This document shows positions 1-10,563 of a DNA stretch of 64,000 bases, one piece after another (the first letter of the stretch is position 1; every line of letters begins with the position of its first letter). Source of the stretch: Trametes villosa (Eukaryota; Basidiomycota; Agaricomycetes; Polyporales; Polyporaceae); NCBI GenBank assembly GCA_002964805.2, contig PUDQ02000010.1, positions 620,001 to 684,000 on the forward strand. The letters run 5' to 3'. A model generated the notes under the pieces. That model had not been told where the DNA came from. It did not search any database and worked only from the letters and a program-made list of their open reading frames with translations. Both the position numbers and the translations under genes were made by a program.

Positions 1-329
1 TGTGGCTTCAAACAGTGGTTGGCAGAGTGACTGCCCATGCTGTGCCACCTAGGGTTACACAGGCGCCCACTGATGAGCATTAGAGGAAGGTTAGCACAGC
101 AGTCAGAGTGGCTGTGTGCATGATCTAGTCTCTAACCCTAGAGTTTCTAATGGCTTGCGACCCTAACCCTACGTTTGTATGTGGAAGTTGTATGTGGCAC
201 TTATTTCAGATCTAATGATTTGTTAGCTGAGATTGAAAATATTTTCCCACGGGGTCGAATTGGCGTCACACATTTTGGCTGGGAGCTCACCCCATAAGAA
301 ACGATTTCTTCGTTCCTCATCAATCGTAA
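1..329 (+). repeat. Outer end of a long-arm TIR element (copy 1, element extends left of window)
   Basis: This stretch matches, base for base over most of its length, the last 330 bp of the right arm at 31310-31639 and, reverse-complemented, 5839-6170. It ends in the shared terminus that reads CATCAATCGTAA outward. Because the terminus points right, the rest of this element lies to the left of the window. It contains several telomere-like CCCTAA/AGGGTTA hexamers. No coding potential is seen. Confidence 0.85.
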
Positions 330-1136
330 CATTGTGCAGTGCACCGGCGTTGCCTACACCTGTGTGCACTCAGCCAAAACCAATGAGTACAGTTTCTCAT
401 GTGCCCTTGCCATCGCATTTCCGCTGCCCTCCGCGCTTCATGAACACGTTATATGATCAAACGCGCTGATGTAGTGATTCGGTTTGTTTTGTGAGTCTTC
501 TAGGGAGCTCGTTCGAGCGGATCGGCACTTACGCCCATGACCTTGCACGTCCACTAACAGTTTTTGGGGTGGCTGTCGTGCTGATCGCACTGGTTGCTGT
601 TGCATCTTCTAAGGGAAGCACAGGTGTGCGATACGTACGACGTACAATACCATATCTTCGATGTCCTGACATACACTTGCGCCATTCCCTGACATATTTT
701 GCTGTTTGCTCGTGGCGAACGGCCCCCGCTGTATGCCACGATCACGTGGTCGCGATGCTTCTATGGTATCGTGCTTGCCCGAAACGGTTTCATGGGCTTC
801 GGCGCGTAAGTTCAGTCGCCCAGGCCATCAATGGACAATGCACATTGTCAAGCGGCGCTCAGATACCGCGACATCCCCCTCCCCTCAATGAAACCCTGTA
901 CTAAATGTCAGCAGCTACATGCGATGTATATGTTCTAAACATACCTTCATTGCCACATTCCGCGCTGTTACCGCTACCCGTGTGACCGACACAGACCAAC
1001 ACTGATGGGGGGCCGTGACGATCACCCATTCGCTCTCCACACGTCCGGGCGGTGGAACAGATCAGTTCTGTTGTAGCATACGTGGGCCACGGCGCCAATC
1101 CCGCACTGGGACAGTACACTACGTAGTTCTAAGCCA
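330..1136. other. No gene recognised
   Basis: Open frames here are short, lack conserved character and do not join by good splice sites. The stretch separates the element end at 329 from the 3' end of the first minus-strand accessory gene. I see no tRNA, repeat partner or transposon terminus in it. Confidence 0.5.
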
Positions 1137-2975
1137 TTAAATGTCTATGATTTCCTCGCCGTTCTCTACGACGACGCGGAAGCCTGCCTCCTCCAACTCA
1201 GGCCGCATCTCCCCCTGCATCCTCCCTTGCCCTTCGCCCCGTCGTTTACCTCGCGCATTGCCCGACGAGGTCCCTCCCTCCTGCGCGACCGATGGGCCGG
1301 CTTGGGCATGCGGATCGGATCCACAGTCCTCACGACGTGCCGGGACAGGCGGCGTCGGGGAGCACTCGCGCGCCTCGGTCGACGGACGGACCTGAGGTGG
1401 ACCTTGCGTAGCTTCAGCGCGCGTATGCGCCAGCCAACCGGAGCACTCGCGACCAGTGAAGGGTGCCGGCGTGCTGTACTCGGTTCCGTCCTCTCCGGAT
1501 GGCGCCGGCGGAGGTGCGGGTATCCAGCCGTCGCGGCCGGAGACAACTTGGATCGCGCGCGCCGTTTCGAGGAAGTGCAGCACTTCCCCGAGGCCGAGCA
1601 GACGTTGAATGTCGGGGCGGCGCAGAAGCACGACCGGGGCGCCCGGTTGGATGGCGACGATCGCGCCGTTCGTACCCGCATACCCGTGCCACGCGGTCTC
1701 GCCCTCAATCCAGTAGCACGCTTGCAACCCCTCGCGGTCCATGTTCAGCTCGGGTGGGTCCACCCAGCGTGCGATCAGGCGTCCCCGCTCTTCGTAAACG
1801 CGTGCCCAGTAGAGCACCGGGCCCTTACAGTCCTAACGCAAGTATGTCAGTCAGGCTGTACACAGATTACGGTGCGTGACTCACCGCGCTCCATACCGCA
1901 ACCCATACATGACCAGGCTCGGAGAACCGGTCGAAAAGGGCACTTGGACTTCCTCGGAAGCTGCCTACAGAGTCGCAGCCGAGCTTGTGCGCGCGCTCGT
2001 ACACATTCAAGTGATGGCCGAAACCCGTACACGAGATCCCCGCCCGGCGGATGAAGACGGTGTCCTCGGTGAGTGGAACATCGATCGGCGTCGTCAACCA
2101 GGGCACGGATCGCCACTGTCCGACGTCTAAGAACCATACATCGAACACGAGCATCGCCCCCGCGGGGCACGCTTTGCGCACGGCCGGGAGCTCCGCGAGA
2201 TATAGCAGTCTTGCGTTGTCGAGCTCGGCGAACTTCTCGAGGGGGTGTTCACCCACCTTCATGCGAACGCGCTTAGTGGTGGAGACATGGACATCAACAT
2301 AAGGCCGCACCTTAGTCCATATGAGAACCTTGACTACGCGCCTGAGGCCTGTCTGCGCGCGAGACGCGACCTTCTTGTTCTTGGGCTTTCCTACGAGGTT
2401 GGTGGCCGTCTACGCAAGACATTGACCAGTCAGTCTCCCGTCCAGAAGGCCCGTGTGAGCATACGTACCTCGAAAGGGCGGGCCCGGGCCTTGTCCTTCT
2501 TCGGTGGTTTTGCCCGGGTCTCGAGAGCCTGGTGAACCTTCAGCGAAGCTCGCGCGCGTTGCAGCTGCTTCTCGTGTTCGTCCGCCCGCATCTTCGCCGG
2601 GTCATGCCGCTGTTGCGCCTCGATTCGCCGCAAGTTTTCTTCTGTCGGGCCCCACTGCACCGGGTAGTGTATGCGTTTGCAGCCTAGGCACTGGGGTCCA
2701 CGTCAGAGACCTCGCCCAACGTCTGAGGCAGCACCCCTTACCATTATATAGCGCGCAGCCGCACAGCTCTCCTTGTAGCTCAAACGCATGATGAACCCGG
2801 GGGCCTCGCAGTCCTTTGTCGGGCAGCTCGTCGGCATGGGAGGGGCGGGCCCGGCTCCCTGCTTGCAGAGCCTCCTGAGGTGGGGGCTGTAGAGCTGGTC
2901 GTCGACGGGGGGTTTGCCGGCGAAATCCCACCTATCCCAGACACCTGGGCGTCGGTAGGCACGGTAGAGACACAT
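1137..2975 (-). CDS. Accessory protein with Cys-rich zinc-ribbon-like segment and WTK module (function unknown)
   Basis: Four exons join in frame through good splice sites (introns near 2691-2743, 2390-2470 and 1817-1868). The N-terminal part carries a zinc-ribbon-like pattern, CPTKDC then, after about 25 residues, CLGCKRIH created across the first intron. A basic, lysine-rich linker follows. Then comes a segment starting VKVLIWTK that resembles the start of the neighbouring gene at 3279-4410, and a ~230-residue C-terminal part with the motif LLRRPDIQRLLGLGEVLHF. The last ~100 residues are low-complexity and charged. It lies next to two genes of similar style on the same strand, between two transposon ends, so a passenger or domesticated transposon gene is the likeliest reading. 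I recognise no catalytic motif. The ATG at 2975 is the first in frame with the Cys motif; an upstream exon cannot be excluded. Confidence 0.6.
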
Positions 2976-3278
2976 GAGGTGACACGGAGACGCAAGGAGC
3001 TATGAGAGGTAGGGCGGGGTTTCTTGTCCTGGGGGACGAGAGAGATGAGGGGGATGAAAACGAACATCAACTCGCACGGCTTATAACCGGGTGTGCCTCC
3101 CCGCAAGGACCCACTCCGCCGTCCTCCTATTGGTCGGAGATTGCTGGCACGACCCCCAGGACTCCTTTCCCCGCACCAGTTTTCTGGGCCCAGCTTGGGG
3201 CGACGAGAATCGGACCTCCTGTAACACACTATTGGGGCGCATTTTGCGCGTTCGTCAACACATCTACAGCTTATGTAC

Positions 3279-4410
3279 CTAATCATCCTCGGTAGTCAGG
3301 TCCATAATCTCCTTGTTCTGCATCTTCGCCAACTCCTCGATGTTCTTCTGCTCCTTCGTGCAGTGCCGCTTCTTGCTAGACTCGATGGGGCTCAGCTCGA
3401 TCTTGCGCTTGCGCCTCATAGGGGTCGGCGTAGCGGCTCCCGTGGTGGGAACGTCTAGAGTCTGCCACGACAGCATGTTAAGAGGGTCGGGCACCGCAAC
3501 AACAAAGTACGTACGGACGTCGTCGACGCGGAAGCACGCATGTCCTCGTCGACGAGGGGAACCCTCTGTCCCAACGCGACAGGCTTCCGATTAGCCAAAG
3601 ACACGGGCGCGCGCAGCTCCTCTTCGACGAGGGCAATGTATTCTCCCAAACCGATGGGCGTCCGGTTAGCCGAGTTACGGATAAGCAAAGACCGCACACG
3701 CTCGTCGCAGATGGTAAACTGCTCCCCGCTTTGGAAGAGCTTCCAACCGCAGATCATCGGGTCCCACCGCTCGAGCGCGTGACGCTGGCCGGTTTTGTCG
3801 GCTGCGTCCGTCCCGCCCGCCGAACAGAAGGTGGCCAGAGCGCTGTGGTCGTCGAGCTTGAAGACGTTGTCGAGGACGCCGACGCGGAAGCATTTGCCAA
3901 CGGTACCGGCATCCTATGCCGTCGTGAGTAACAGAGCCTCATGATTCTATGAGAGACACTTACGCTGCCCCAAGCGTACACCTGCAGCTTGCGCAAGCCA
4001 GCGCCCACGTTCCCGCCCTCTCCGAGCTCCATTTTGGCCACTGGAGCGTTATTGCTCAGCGCCGCTTCGACGACGGCTATCTCCTTGCCCAAGCCGACGC
4101 AGTTTTCCACGCCGGAGAGTCGCAGGAGGACGGCAGGGACGTGCTCGGCGATGACTACGTGCAGCCCCCTGAGGCGGGTGTGATCCCAGTCGCCCTCTCC
4201 GGGCGTCCAGACATCGAGTTTGGTCTCCTCCACACCCCCAAGCACCGAATGGGCCCACGCCATGTCAATGAGCGCGACTCTGTCGCCGGGTTTACCTGCC
4301 ACAAGGCGGGGCTCAGACATCTTGCCGTTCTGCGTGGAGAGTCAGCCGGAAACTAGATAGCCCTCCGACACGCGGCTTACCTTGGTCCAGCAGACTACGC
4401 GAACGTACAT
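3279..4410 (-). CDS. Accessory protein paralogous in part to the 1137-2975 gene (function unknown)
   Basis: Exons join through introns near 4331-4384, 3923-3977 and 3474-3527. The protein starts MYVRVVCWTK, matching VKVLIWTK of the neighbour. It contains three or four spaced copies of a motif of the form LxxxxxxxxxGLGxxIxxVExxL (for example VENCVGLGKEIAVVEAAL and RTPIGLGEYIALVEEEL), also found once in the neighbour. The C-terminus is basic (MRRKRKIE), a candidate nuclear localisation signal. An in-frame ATG at 4542 would add 44 residues; 4410 is preferred because the shared core starts there. The three genes here are co-directional with 300-400 bp gaps. No family name is assigned; a DNA- or nucleoprotein-associated passenger is only an inference. 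Confidence 0.55.
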
Positions 4411-4716
4411 GTTGACGGTTGGCGTGGACGAGTGCAAGAGTTTGAAGAGCGCCGGGAGGGTTCGGAGATGGTGGAGTGAAGAAGGGAGGGAGAGAGCCAC
4501 GTCGACGAAGAGAGTACGACCGCGTGGTTGCCGCCGGGGCATCTCGGACGGTGCCCATCCCCGAGCTCTCGTTCCATCCTGCCCGTCCCGGATCCCCGCA
4601 CGTCGTAACCTGGGTCGCCGTCCGTGGACGGTGTTAATTGTTAATCACGCCATAACTCTCGCTTTTTATTATGCTAGCTCTAGTATCTAATACTATCTAT
4701 CCCGGCTATAAACGTT

Positions 4717-5838
4717 CTAACTCTTCCTCCTCTTGATGTTCTTGATGTTCTTGACGTTCTTGGCGTTCTTGACGACCCTGTAATGCAGTTAGTTACCAGC
4801 TATCCGCCGCATTACGTTGAATTGCAAACTCTTCTAAAACAAGGGTGCCCTTCCGTTTGCCCGCCTTCTCAGCCGCCGCTTCCTTCGCTGCGACGCAGCG
4901 GGCGGCGTGAGCACGTTCCACCAGTGTCATAACGCTGCCCAAAAAACATTGTCAGCTGTGGATAGGCGCACTGGCGGGGCTACTTACGCGCCGTAGCCGT
5001 GAGCCCTCAAGGGCGCAGAGGTACGATGACGGGTCCTCGGGCCCCGCCCCGAATGGTCAGGCTCTGCGGGCTCCGGAGCAGCCCTCTTCGTGCCTCGCGT
5101 AGCCGCGCTGCTGCCGGCATTCTCGACCTCTGTGGCGGCGCTTGCCGCAGGTGTGATCCCCTTCGTAGCCCGGCGCTCGGGGGGTGCCCCAGCCTCAGCA
5201 AACTGCTCCGCCGTGCCGTCCTCGTCCTCGCGCGCGCGCTCGCCGGCCGGGGTCGCCATCGTCGCGTTGTCGATTAACGGGGGCTCCTCGCCATCGCTGG
5301 ATGCGTTCCCGCCCGTCGTCGCGGCGCTGAACTCTAACGCTGCACCGCCTCCATCCTGGTCAATGGAGCCGCGATTGAGAGGTGCGGCAGGTGCCGTGGG
5401 TGGGACAGCAACGTGGGGAGAAGGCACGTGCGTCTCTGTGTGAGGCCCGATGGTCGACCCCGCAAGCTCTTCCTGCTGAACTGCAGGCACCGAGGGGATG
5501 TCTTCTTGGGAAGCCTGTCCGTCGTGAGCTGCCACGCGATCGTTCCCGACGAGGAAGTTGCGCTCGAACATGAAGGCGGGGGGTGCCTGGCCGGCGAGCT
5601 CGAGGTGGTTGCTACCGACCGGGGTGGGAAAACTGTCGCCGAGATTGCCTTTCTGGGATGACAGTTCGGCGTCGGCGAACCCATCCTTGCTTGGCGCGGA
5701 GACTGCAGGCGTGGTAGGACCATTGACGAACGGGTTTGGTTCGTCGTGGACCGGCGCATCGAACACCCAGCGGGGAGGGGTGAAGTTGATTGCTGGCGGT
5801 TCGTCCCCAGCTGCCGCCAGGTCCTCGGCGGGGGCAGG
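4717..5838 (-). CDS. 5'-truncated accessory gene, low-complexity acidic/Pro-rich protein with basic tail
   Basis: The frame is open from the transposon terminus at 5838/5839 with no ATG. Coding-like text (PPAINFTPPRWVFDAPV) begins immediately at the junction, and TAA within the repeat end is the first upstream stop. The gene therefore looks cut at its 5' side by the element. After ~280 residues of disordered Ser/Ala/Glu/Pro sequence ending in RTRHRTSAPLRAHGYG, an intron (about 4933-4985) leads to a charged helical exon (VERAHAARCVAAKEAAAEK). The frame stops at TAA 4793-4795 unless a 19-nt intron-like stretch (4778-4796) is removed, in which case translation runs into a lysine/asparagine repeat tail ending at 4717. 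The 5-fold TTGAYGTTC nonamer at about 4733-4775 encodes that tail. Function unknown. Confidence 0.5.
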
Positions 5839-8373
5839 TTACGATTGATGAGGAACGAAGAAATCGTTTCTTATAGGGTGAGCTTCCTGCCAACTCGCGT
5901 CACGGAAAGTCAACCCCGTGGGAAAAATATTTTCAGACTCAGCTAATCCGACCTTAGATTTGAAACAAGCGCCCTATAGAACTTCCACATACAAACTTGG
6001 GGTTAGGGTCACAGTCCATTAGAAAATCTAGGGTTAGAGACTAGATCATGCACACAGCCACCCTGACTGCTTGCTAGCCTCGCTCTAATGCTCTATGGTG
6101 GGCGCCTGTGTAACCCTAGGTGGCACAGCATGGGCAATCACTCTCCCCGCCACTGTTTGAGGCCACAAGGTATGCTACTAATGCTTTTATAAGGGGTATA
6201 CACATTGATTACACATCAGGAGTACAGTAATGGTGACATAACATGATTTCATACTGAGATGATGTAGCCGTTCTTTGCGACCATACTTCAGTCACAATAC
6301 ACTGAGGTGTGATCTTGCTCCAACAGCTCAATGGGTAACTGCACCAACATCTAACACTGTCTCTTCACATATACTGAGGTCTTTGCAACAAAGTATTGCA
6401 GTCAAGACCTCTCTGGCTGCTCATTCAATGATAAGACATCAAATTGTGCATAACCATGCAGCCTTAAGGCTTATGCTGAGAGGATGTACACTAATCAGTT
6501 AGAGCTTGAAACCAGCTTTCTAATGGTATATAACACATGCATGTTAGATACAAATTGAAGGATGCATTGCCCACTGTCTCTTATGGGGTGCTTATAAGTG
6601 TTCTTTTGCCACATACCAGCAGCAGTGATGACTGAGGTCAGAGCTGAAAGCCACCATTAGATAGCTCTCAAAAATGCCTTTCTAACGGTATACTACACAT
6701 GTTGTTTAAGCAAAAACTGGATGTGCTGTGGCTAACAACCTATAAGACGATCTAGGCTTTTGGGTGCTAGCATTGTTTCAAATGGAGTAGAAACCACTTT
6801 TGCCCAATAACTAGAGGGTATTGGGCCACAGAAAGAATCACATCAGGTAACCCTTGACCATAGGTGTATTAAGGAGCAAAGATATACACCATTTAGTAAG
6901 GAGACTACTATGTGAACAGCGATTTACTGCTTTTTGCTTGAGTGAATACAACATTAGTGGTTTTAAGGGACAAAGAGGTGCTTGTACCACAACTACACCT
7001 TTGTATATTTTGCAAACATTAACAAGGTCAACCAAGATGCTAGTTTGACAGTACACTGCTGTACAGGCTGAGTAAGTGGTTTATATGTCCTTGCAATGAA
7101 GTATTATAGAGGACATAATGGTCATCAATACATATTAATACCCCCTATTGTAGAGCTCAGGAGCACCTTCCTAACAGTATATGACACATGCCGTTTGAAG
7201 GAGAACTGGAGGAGCAGTGGCCAAAAGAACTAGAGGAGGGGGCAATAATGTAAGCTGTGGCTGAGAACAAACAAAGCCAAAGCTGATGGCAGGGAACGCG
7301 GATTCTGCGTTCCCTGCCATCAGCTTTGGTCTTGTTTGGTTCCCAACACAAATGCTTTCATTTTGGGCCACTGGATAGTCCAAATATCATGTATCATATG
7401 TCATTAGAAAGCTATGAGTGAGCAGAATCCAATGGTGTACAAACTGGAATGTAATACTCTCTCAAGTACTAATAAATAAGGCAGCACATCACCATTAGTG
7501 CCACAATTCAGCCACATTCAGCTTCTATGGCTCATATATCAGTATAGTATGCACAAACTCCCCAAGTGTTACATACCATTGGATTCAGATTTCCAACCCC
7601 TATTCAATGAATTATACCATATGTTGTATAAGTAACTACAGGCAGCAGGAATGACCAAATGCTGCTCAAAATGGCAGCAGTATATAGTATAATCAATTTG
7701 TCTAGTGCTTTCAGCATGATACAATGGTTCAGTCAATGGAATACCTCCTGTGGTGTGCTAAGCAGACAAATCCTGAGCTGTCACCTTCCATTATATGTAT
7801 GATATCAAGAAGAAAGGAGGGACAACCATGTAAGCTGTGGCTCATAACATAGATCCCTTTGTATCTTTGGCCCTGGTAGTCCAAATGAAATGAAACAAGT
7901 GTTAGCAGGAAGCTGTCTACGAGTAGTACCACACTGTGTATAAATTGAGGTGTGATGCTGACTACAGCATTGTCTAACAGTGCTATAATTCCCCATCAGT
8001 GCACCAGCTCAGCCACATCCAGATTCTCTGGCTAATATCTTGGTTTTTTGTGCACAAATCCCTGAAGTGTTATATGTCATCGGATTTAGCTTTTTGAGCT
8101 CTATTCAATGGTGCACACTCAATATCCCAAACAAGGCATCAGGCCTTGAAACCATCAGTAGTGTTAAACTGCCTACTATACATAACAAGTGAATAAATTG
8201 AACCCTTGTTAATATGCTGATTGAGTATCACTGCAGGTGGAATATATATGAAAATACTCCTACATCCAAGTAGTCAACCACTATGCTCCTACTAACAGTG
8301 GAGATAGCAAACCAAGTCAATCCCTCAGATCTATAATAGCTGATTTCACTGGCTGCATTTGGTGTACATCAGG
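5839..8373 (+). repeat. Left inverted arm, outer part
   Basis: Inverted counterpart of 29080-31639. Landmarks that match in reverse complement include GTATGCTACTAATGCTTTTA at about 6168 versus about 31290, and the perfect hairpin at 7277-7329. Few CpG dinucleotides remain except at the terminus and in the hairpin. ORFs inside are short and not conserved between the two arms, so none is annotated. The arm breaks at TACATCAGG, where Plavaka inserted, and resumes at 17759. Confidence 0.85.
7277..7329. repeat. Perfect 23-bp-stem hairpin, left arm
   Basis: CCAAAGCTGATGGCAGGGAA continues to a 23-nt stem (7277-7299). The loop is GGATTCT (7300-7306) and the exact complementary stem lies at 7307-7329. 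The same hairpin occurs in the right arm at 29608-29660 without a single stem change. Confidence 0.9.
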
Positions 8374-8694
8374 AAACCCCCCACATGTCCGTAGCACCGG
8401 CCCAAACTAGGTAGTGCCCTGTAGTCTCTGTAGCGCTCTGTGGCATCGGGCTATACTACAGAGAGCAATGTACAACTACGTTGAACCGGGCTATACCACA
8501 GAGAGCGATGTACAACTACTTGGATCCTGCCATGAGACCAGAGCACAACGTATGCTTTCAAGACAGCTCGGAATGTCCCTGTGACACCATAGGCGCCAAC
8601 GGGGGAAATGGTCATGTAGTGGCCGGATGCAGAGTACCTTCCATGCAGTCGGTGACGGTGATACATTGATGCAACATACACTACACTAATGGCA

Positions 8695-9969
8695 CTACAC
8701 TACCGGCATGGGAAACTGCAGCTTCAGCCGCTTGGCGGTCTTACGCGAGAACGGCGACGGGGGAAGCTCACGCGCAATCCGTTTGCGCATTCTGGGCGTC
8801 AACTCGCACCCGACCTGCATGTTCGGGTGCGGCATGAAGGACTGCCGTAGCCTTCGAGGTTAGTATACTACACTGAGATGATATCTGAGCAAACTCACAG
8901 GTAGATCCTCGTCGTCCCAGTCCAGCGGGGTGTGGCGTCTTCTCGGCGTGGACGGAGTTTGGCCGGCGTACGGGGTGATGCCCTGCTCGCGCTCGTCCTC
9001 GCGGCCATCCGCGTAGCCCAAGCTGTACGCGTTGAACAGCGGGTCGTGCTCCGACTCAGTGTCGGATCCGGAGTCTTCATACACGCCTTCGGGTGAGCGG
9101 CAGCGCGGTGCGAGGCGGGTCGTGGCTGAACGCAGAGGCGCACACGGGTACAGCCCATCAGCGTCGTCAGCACGGTCAGCGGGCGCCAGCGCGGGCGCCG
9201 GTGCTGCTATTTCACTTGCTCGCCCGGGGCTCCATGCTAAGAAGCTCTGGACTACCGGGAGCAGTCGGTAGTCGGTACTCTCGTCGGTAGACTGCGTGTA
9301 GTCTGTAAAGGACAATCAGTACACGGCGACGGTTAAGCGCATAGCATGGAGCCGAACCTTCGCTCTCGGGCGGTGTGTACCCACGGTGTTCGCCCTGGGT
9401 GGCTTCGGCGGAGGCCTCGCGCGATGCATACCCCAAGTGTTCGCTCTGAGTGGGCTCGGCGGAGGGCGCGCGAGATGTCACGCGTGAGACTGGGCGGTCC
9501 AAGTCGTCGTCGCGCTGGTGCACGTCCTGCGTGATTGCGGCACGCGAAAGCGACCGCGGACTGCCGCCGCCCAACTGGCCTCTTTCTGCCCGGGTAGGAG
9601 CACAGACGGCCGGCGGAGAATCAGCGGCTGGGGGCCCTGCGTGCGCGATCTCCGGCGCGGGCGTGCAGGCATACCCCGGCTGGCGATGTACGCATATCTC
9701 CTGCCGGCGGGGATCTTGTTCAGCGTGCCCAGATGATTCATGTTCAGCATACTCACTATAGAAGAGACTCCGCACAGGTCATGAGCCGTGGCAAGCGGGG
9801 CGACGGCGCTGGGTGTTGACGGGAGCCTCGGAGCGTGTGCCGTAGAGTCTGAGTCGCGTGGCGCACCAGGCCCGAGCTGTATGGTAACACTAGAAACCCA
9901 GCTCGGGATGTCGATCCGATACCCAGCTGGAGTGGTGTGCTGAACCTCGATGCGCAGGCTGTCGACCAT
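8695..9969 (-). CDS. Plavaka-element accessory protein, Ser/Pro-rich with conserved basic C-terminus (unknown)
   Basis: Four exons join in frame (introns near 9691-9756, 9301-9359 and 8845-8900). The protein begins MVDSLRIEVQHTTPAGYRID, a compact N-terminal segment. About 250 residues of disordered, arginine/serine/proline-rich sequence follow, with a repeated word of the form (E/S)(H)LGYASREASAEATQGEHRGYT. An acidic stretch (DSGSDTESEHD) comes next. It closes with a well-formed basic segment, LTPRMRKRIARELPPSPF then SRKTAKRLKLQFPMPVV, which could bind nucleic acid. It lies 600 bp downstream of the transposase on the same strand, within the same element. No domain family is recognised; a DNA-binding accessory role is inference. 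Confidence 0.6.
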
Positions 9970-10563
9970 GGGGGATAGTGCAGCGAGGGGAAGAGGAGAA
10001 AGACGCGCGCGAGATGCAGCGCAAAAAGATGCCTGATTGGGGCGATAGGCGCCCGTGCGTGGGCGACATGACTCGGACTGCCATCGGGCGTGCACTGAGC
10101 ACGAATTCGCCGCATCCACCGCTGTCACACTCTGGGGGCGGGCATACAGCGACCAGGTCGATTTGCAGTGCATAACGTACAGAGATACTTTAATCAAGTG
10201 CGACAACCCCGGTACAAGATGACGCGAGCGCCGTGAACGCGCGTATAGACCGGCCCCCGTATTGGTACATAACTGGTCGCGCGCGTCGTACGGCGTCCGT
10301 TCCCTCGCGCTACATCAGTGTAGCTAGACCGTCCATGTACCGAACGTGCCCGGTAATAGACCTATGTGCGCAATGGCGACTCCGATGACGGCGCAAACAT
10401 CACAGGAGGACAGCGCGGTGGCGCAGGCTGTCGTACCAGAGTTCGCTAGAGGCGACGATGGTGTCGTTTGCGCAGACGTCGGACGTTGCAGCAGGAGAGC
10501 GCGGCGGCAGCGGCGTGGTTCATGGTGGACCGGGCATGAGAGAAATGGTACCGCTCCGCGGAC
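9970..10563. other. Intergenic, transposase 3' side and promoter of accessory gene
   Basis: No supported gene. The stretch separates the stop of the Plavaka transposase from the start of the accessory gene at 9969 and presumably holds terminator and promoter signals, which I cannot resolve by eye. Confidence 0.4.

Noticed and set aside
120..180. True telomere or subtelomere
   Set aside because: Only scattered single hexamers occur, not a tandem array, and the same words recur inside every copy of the repeat.
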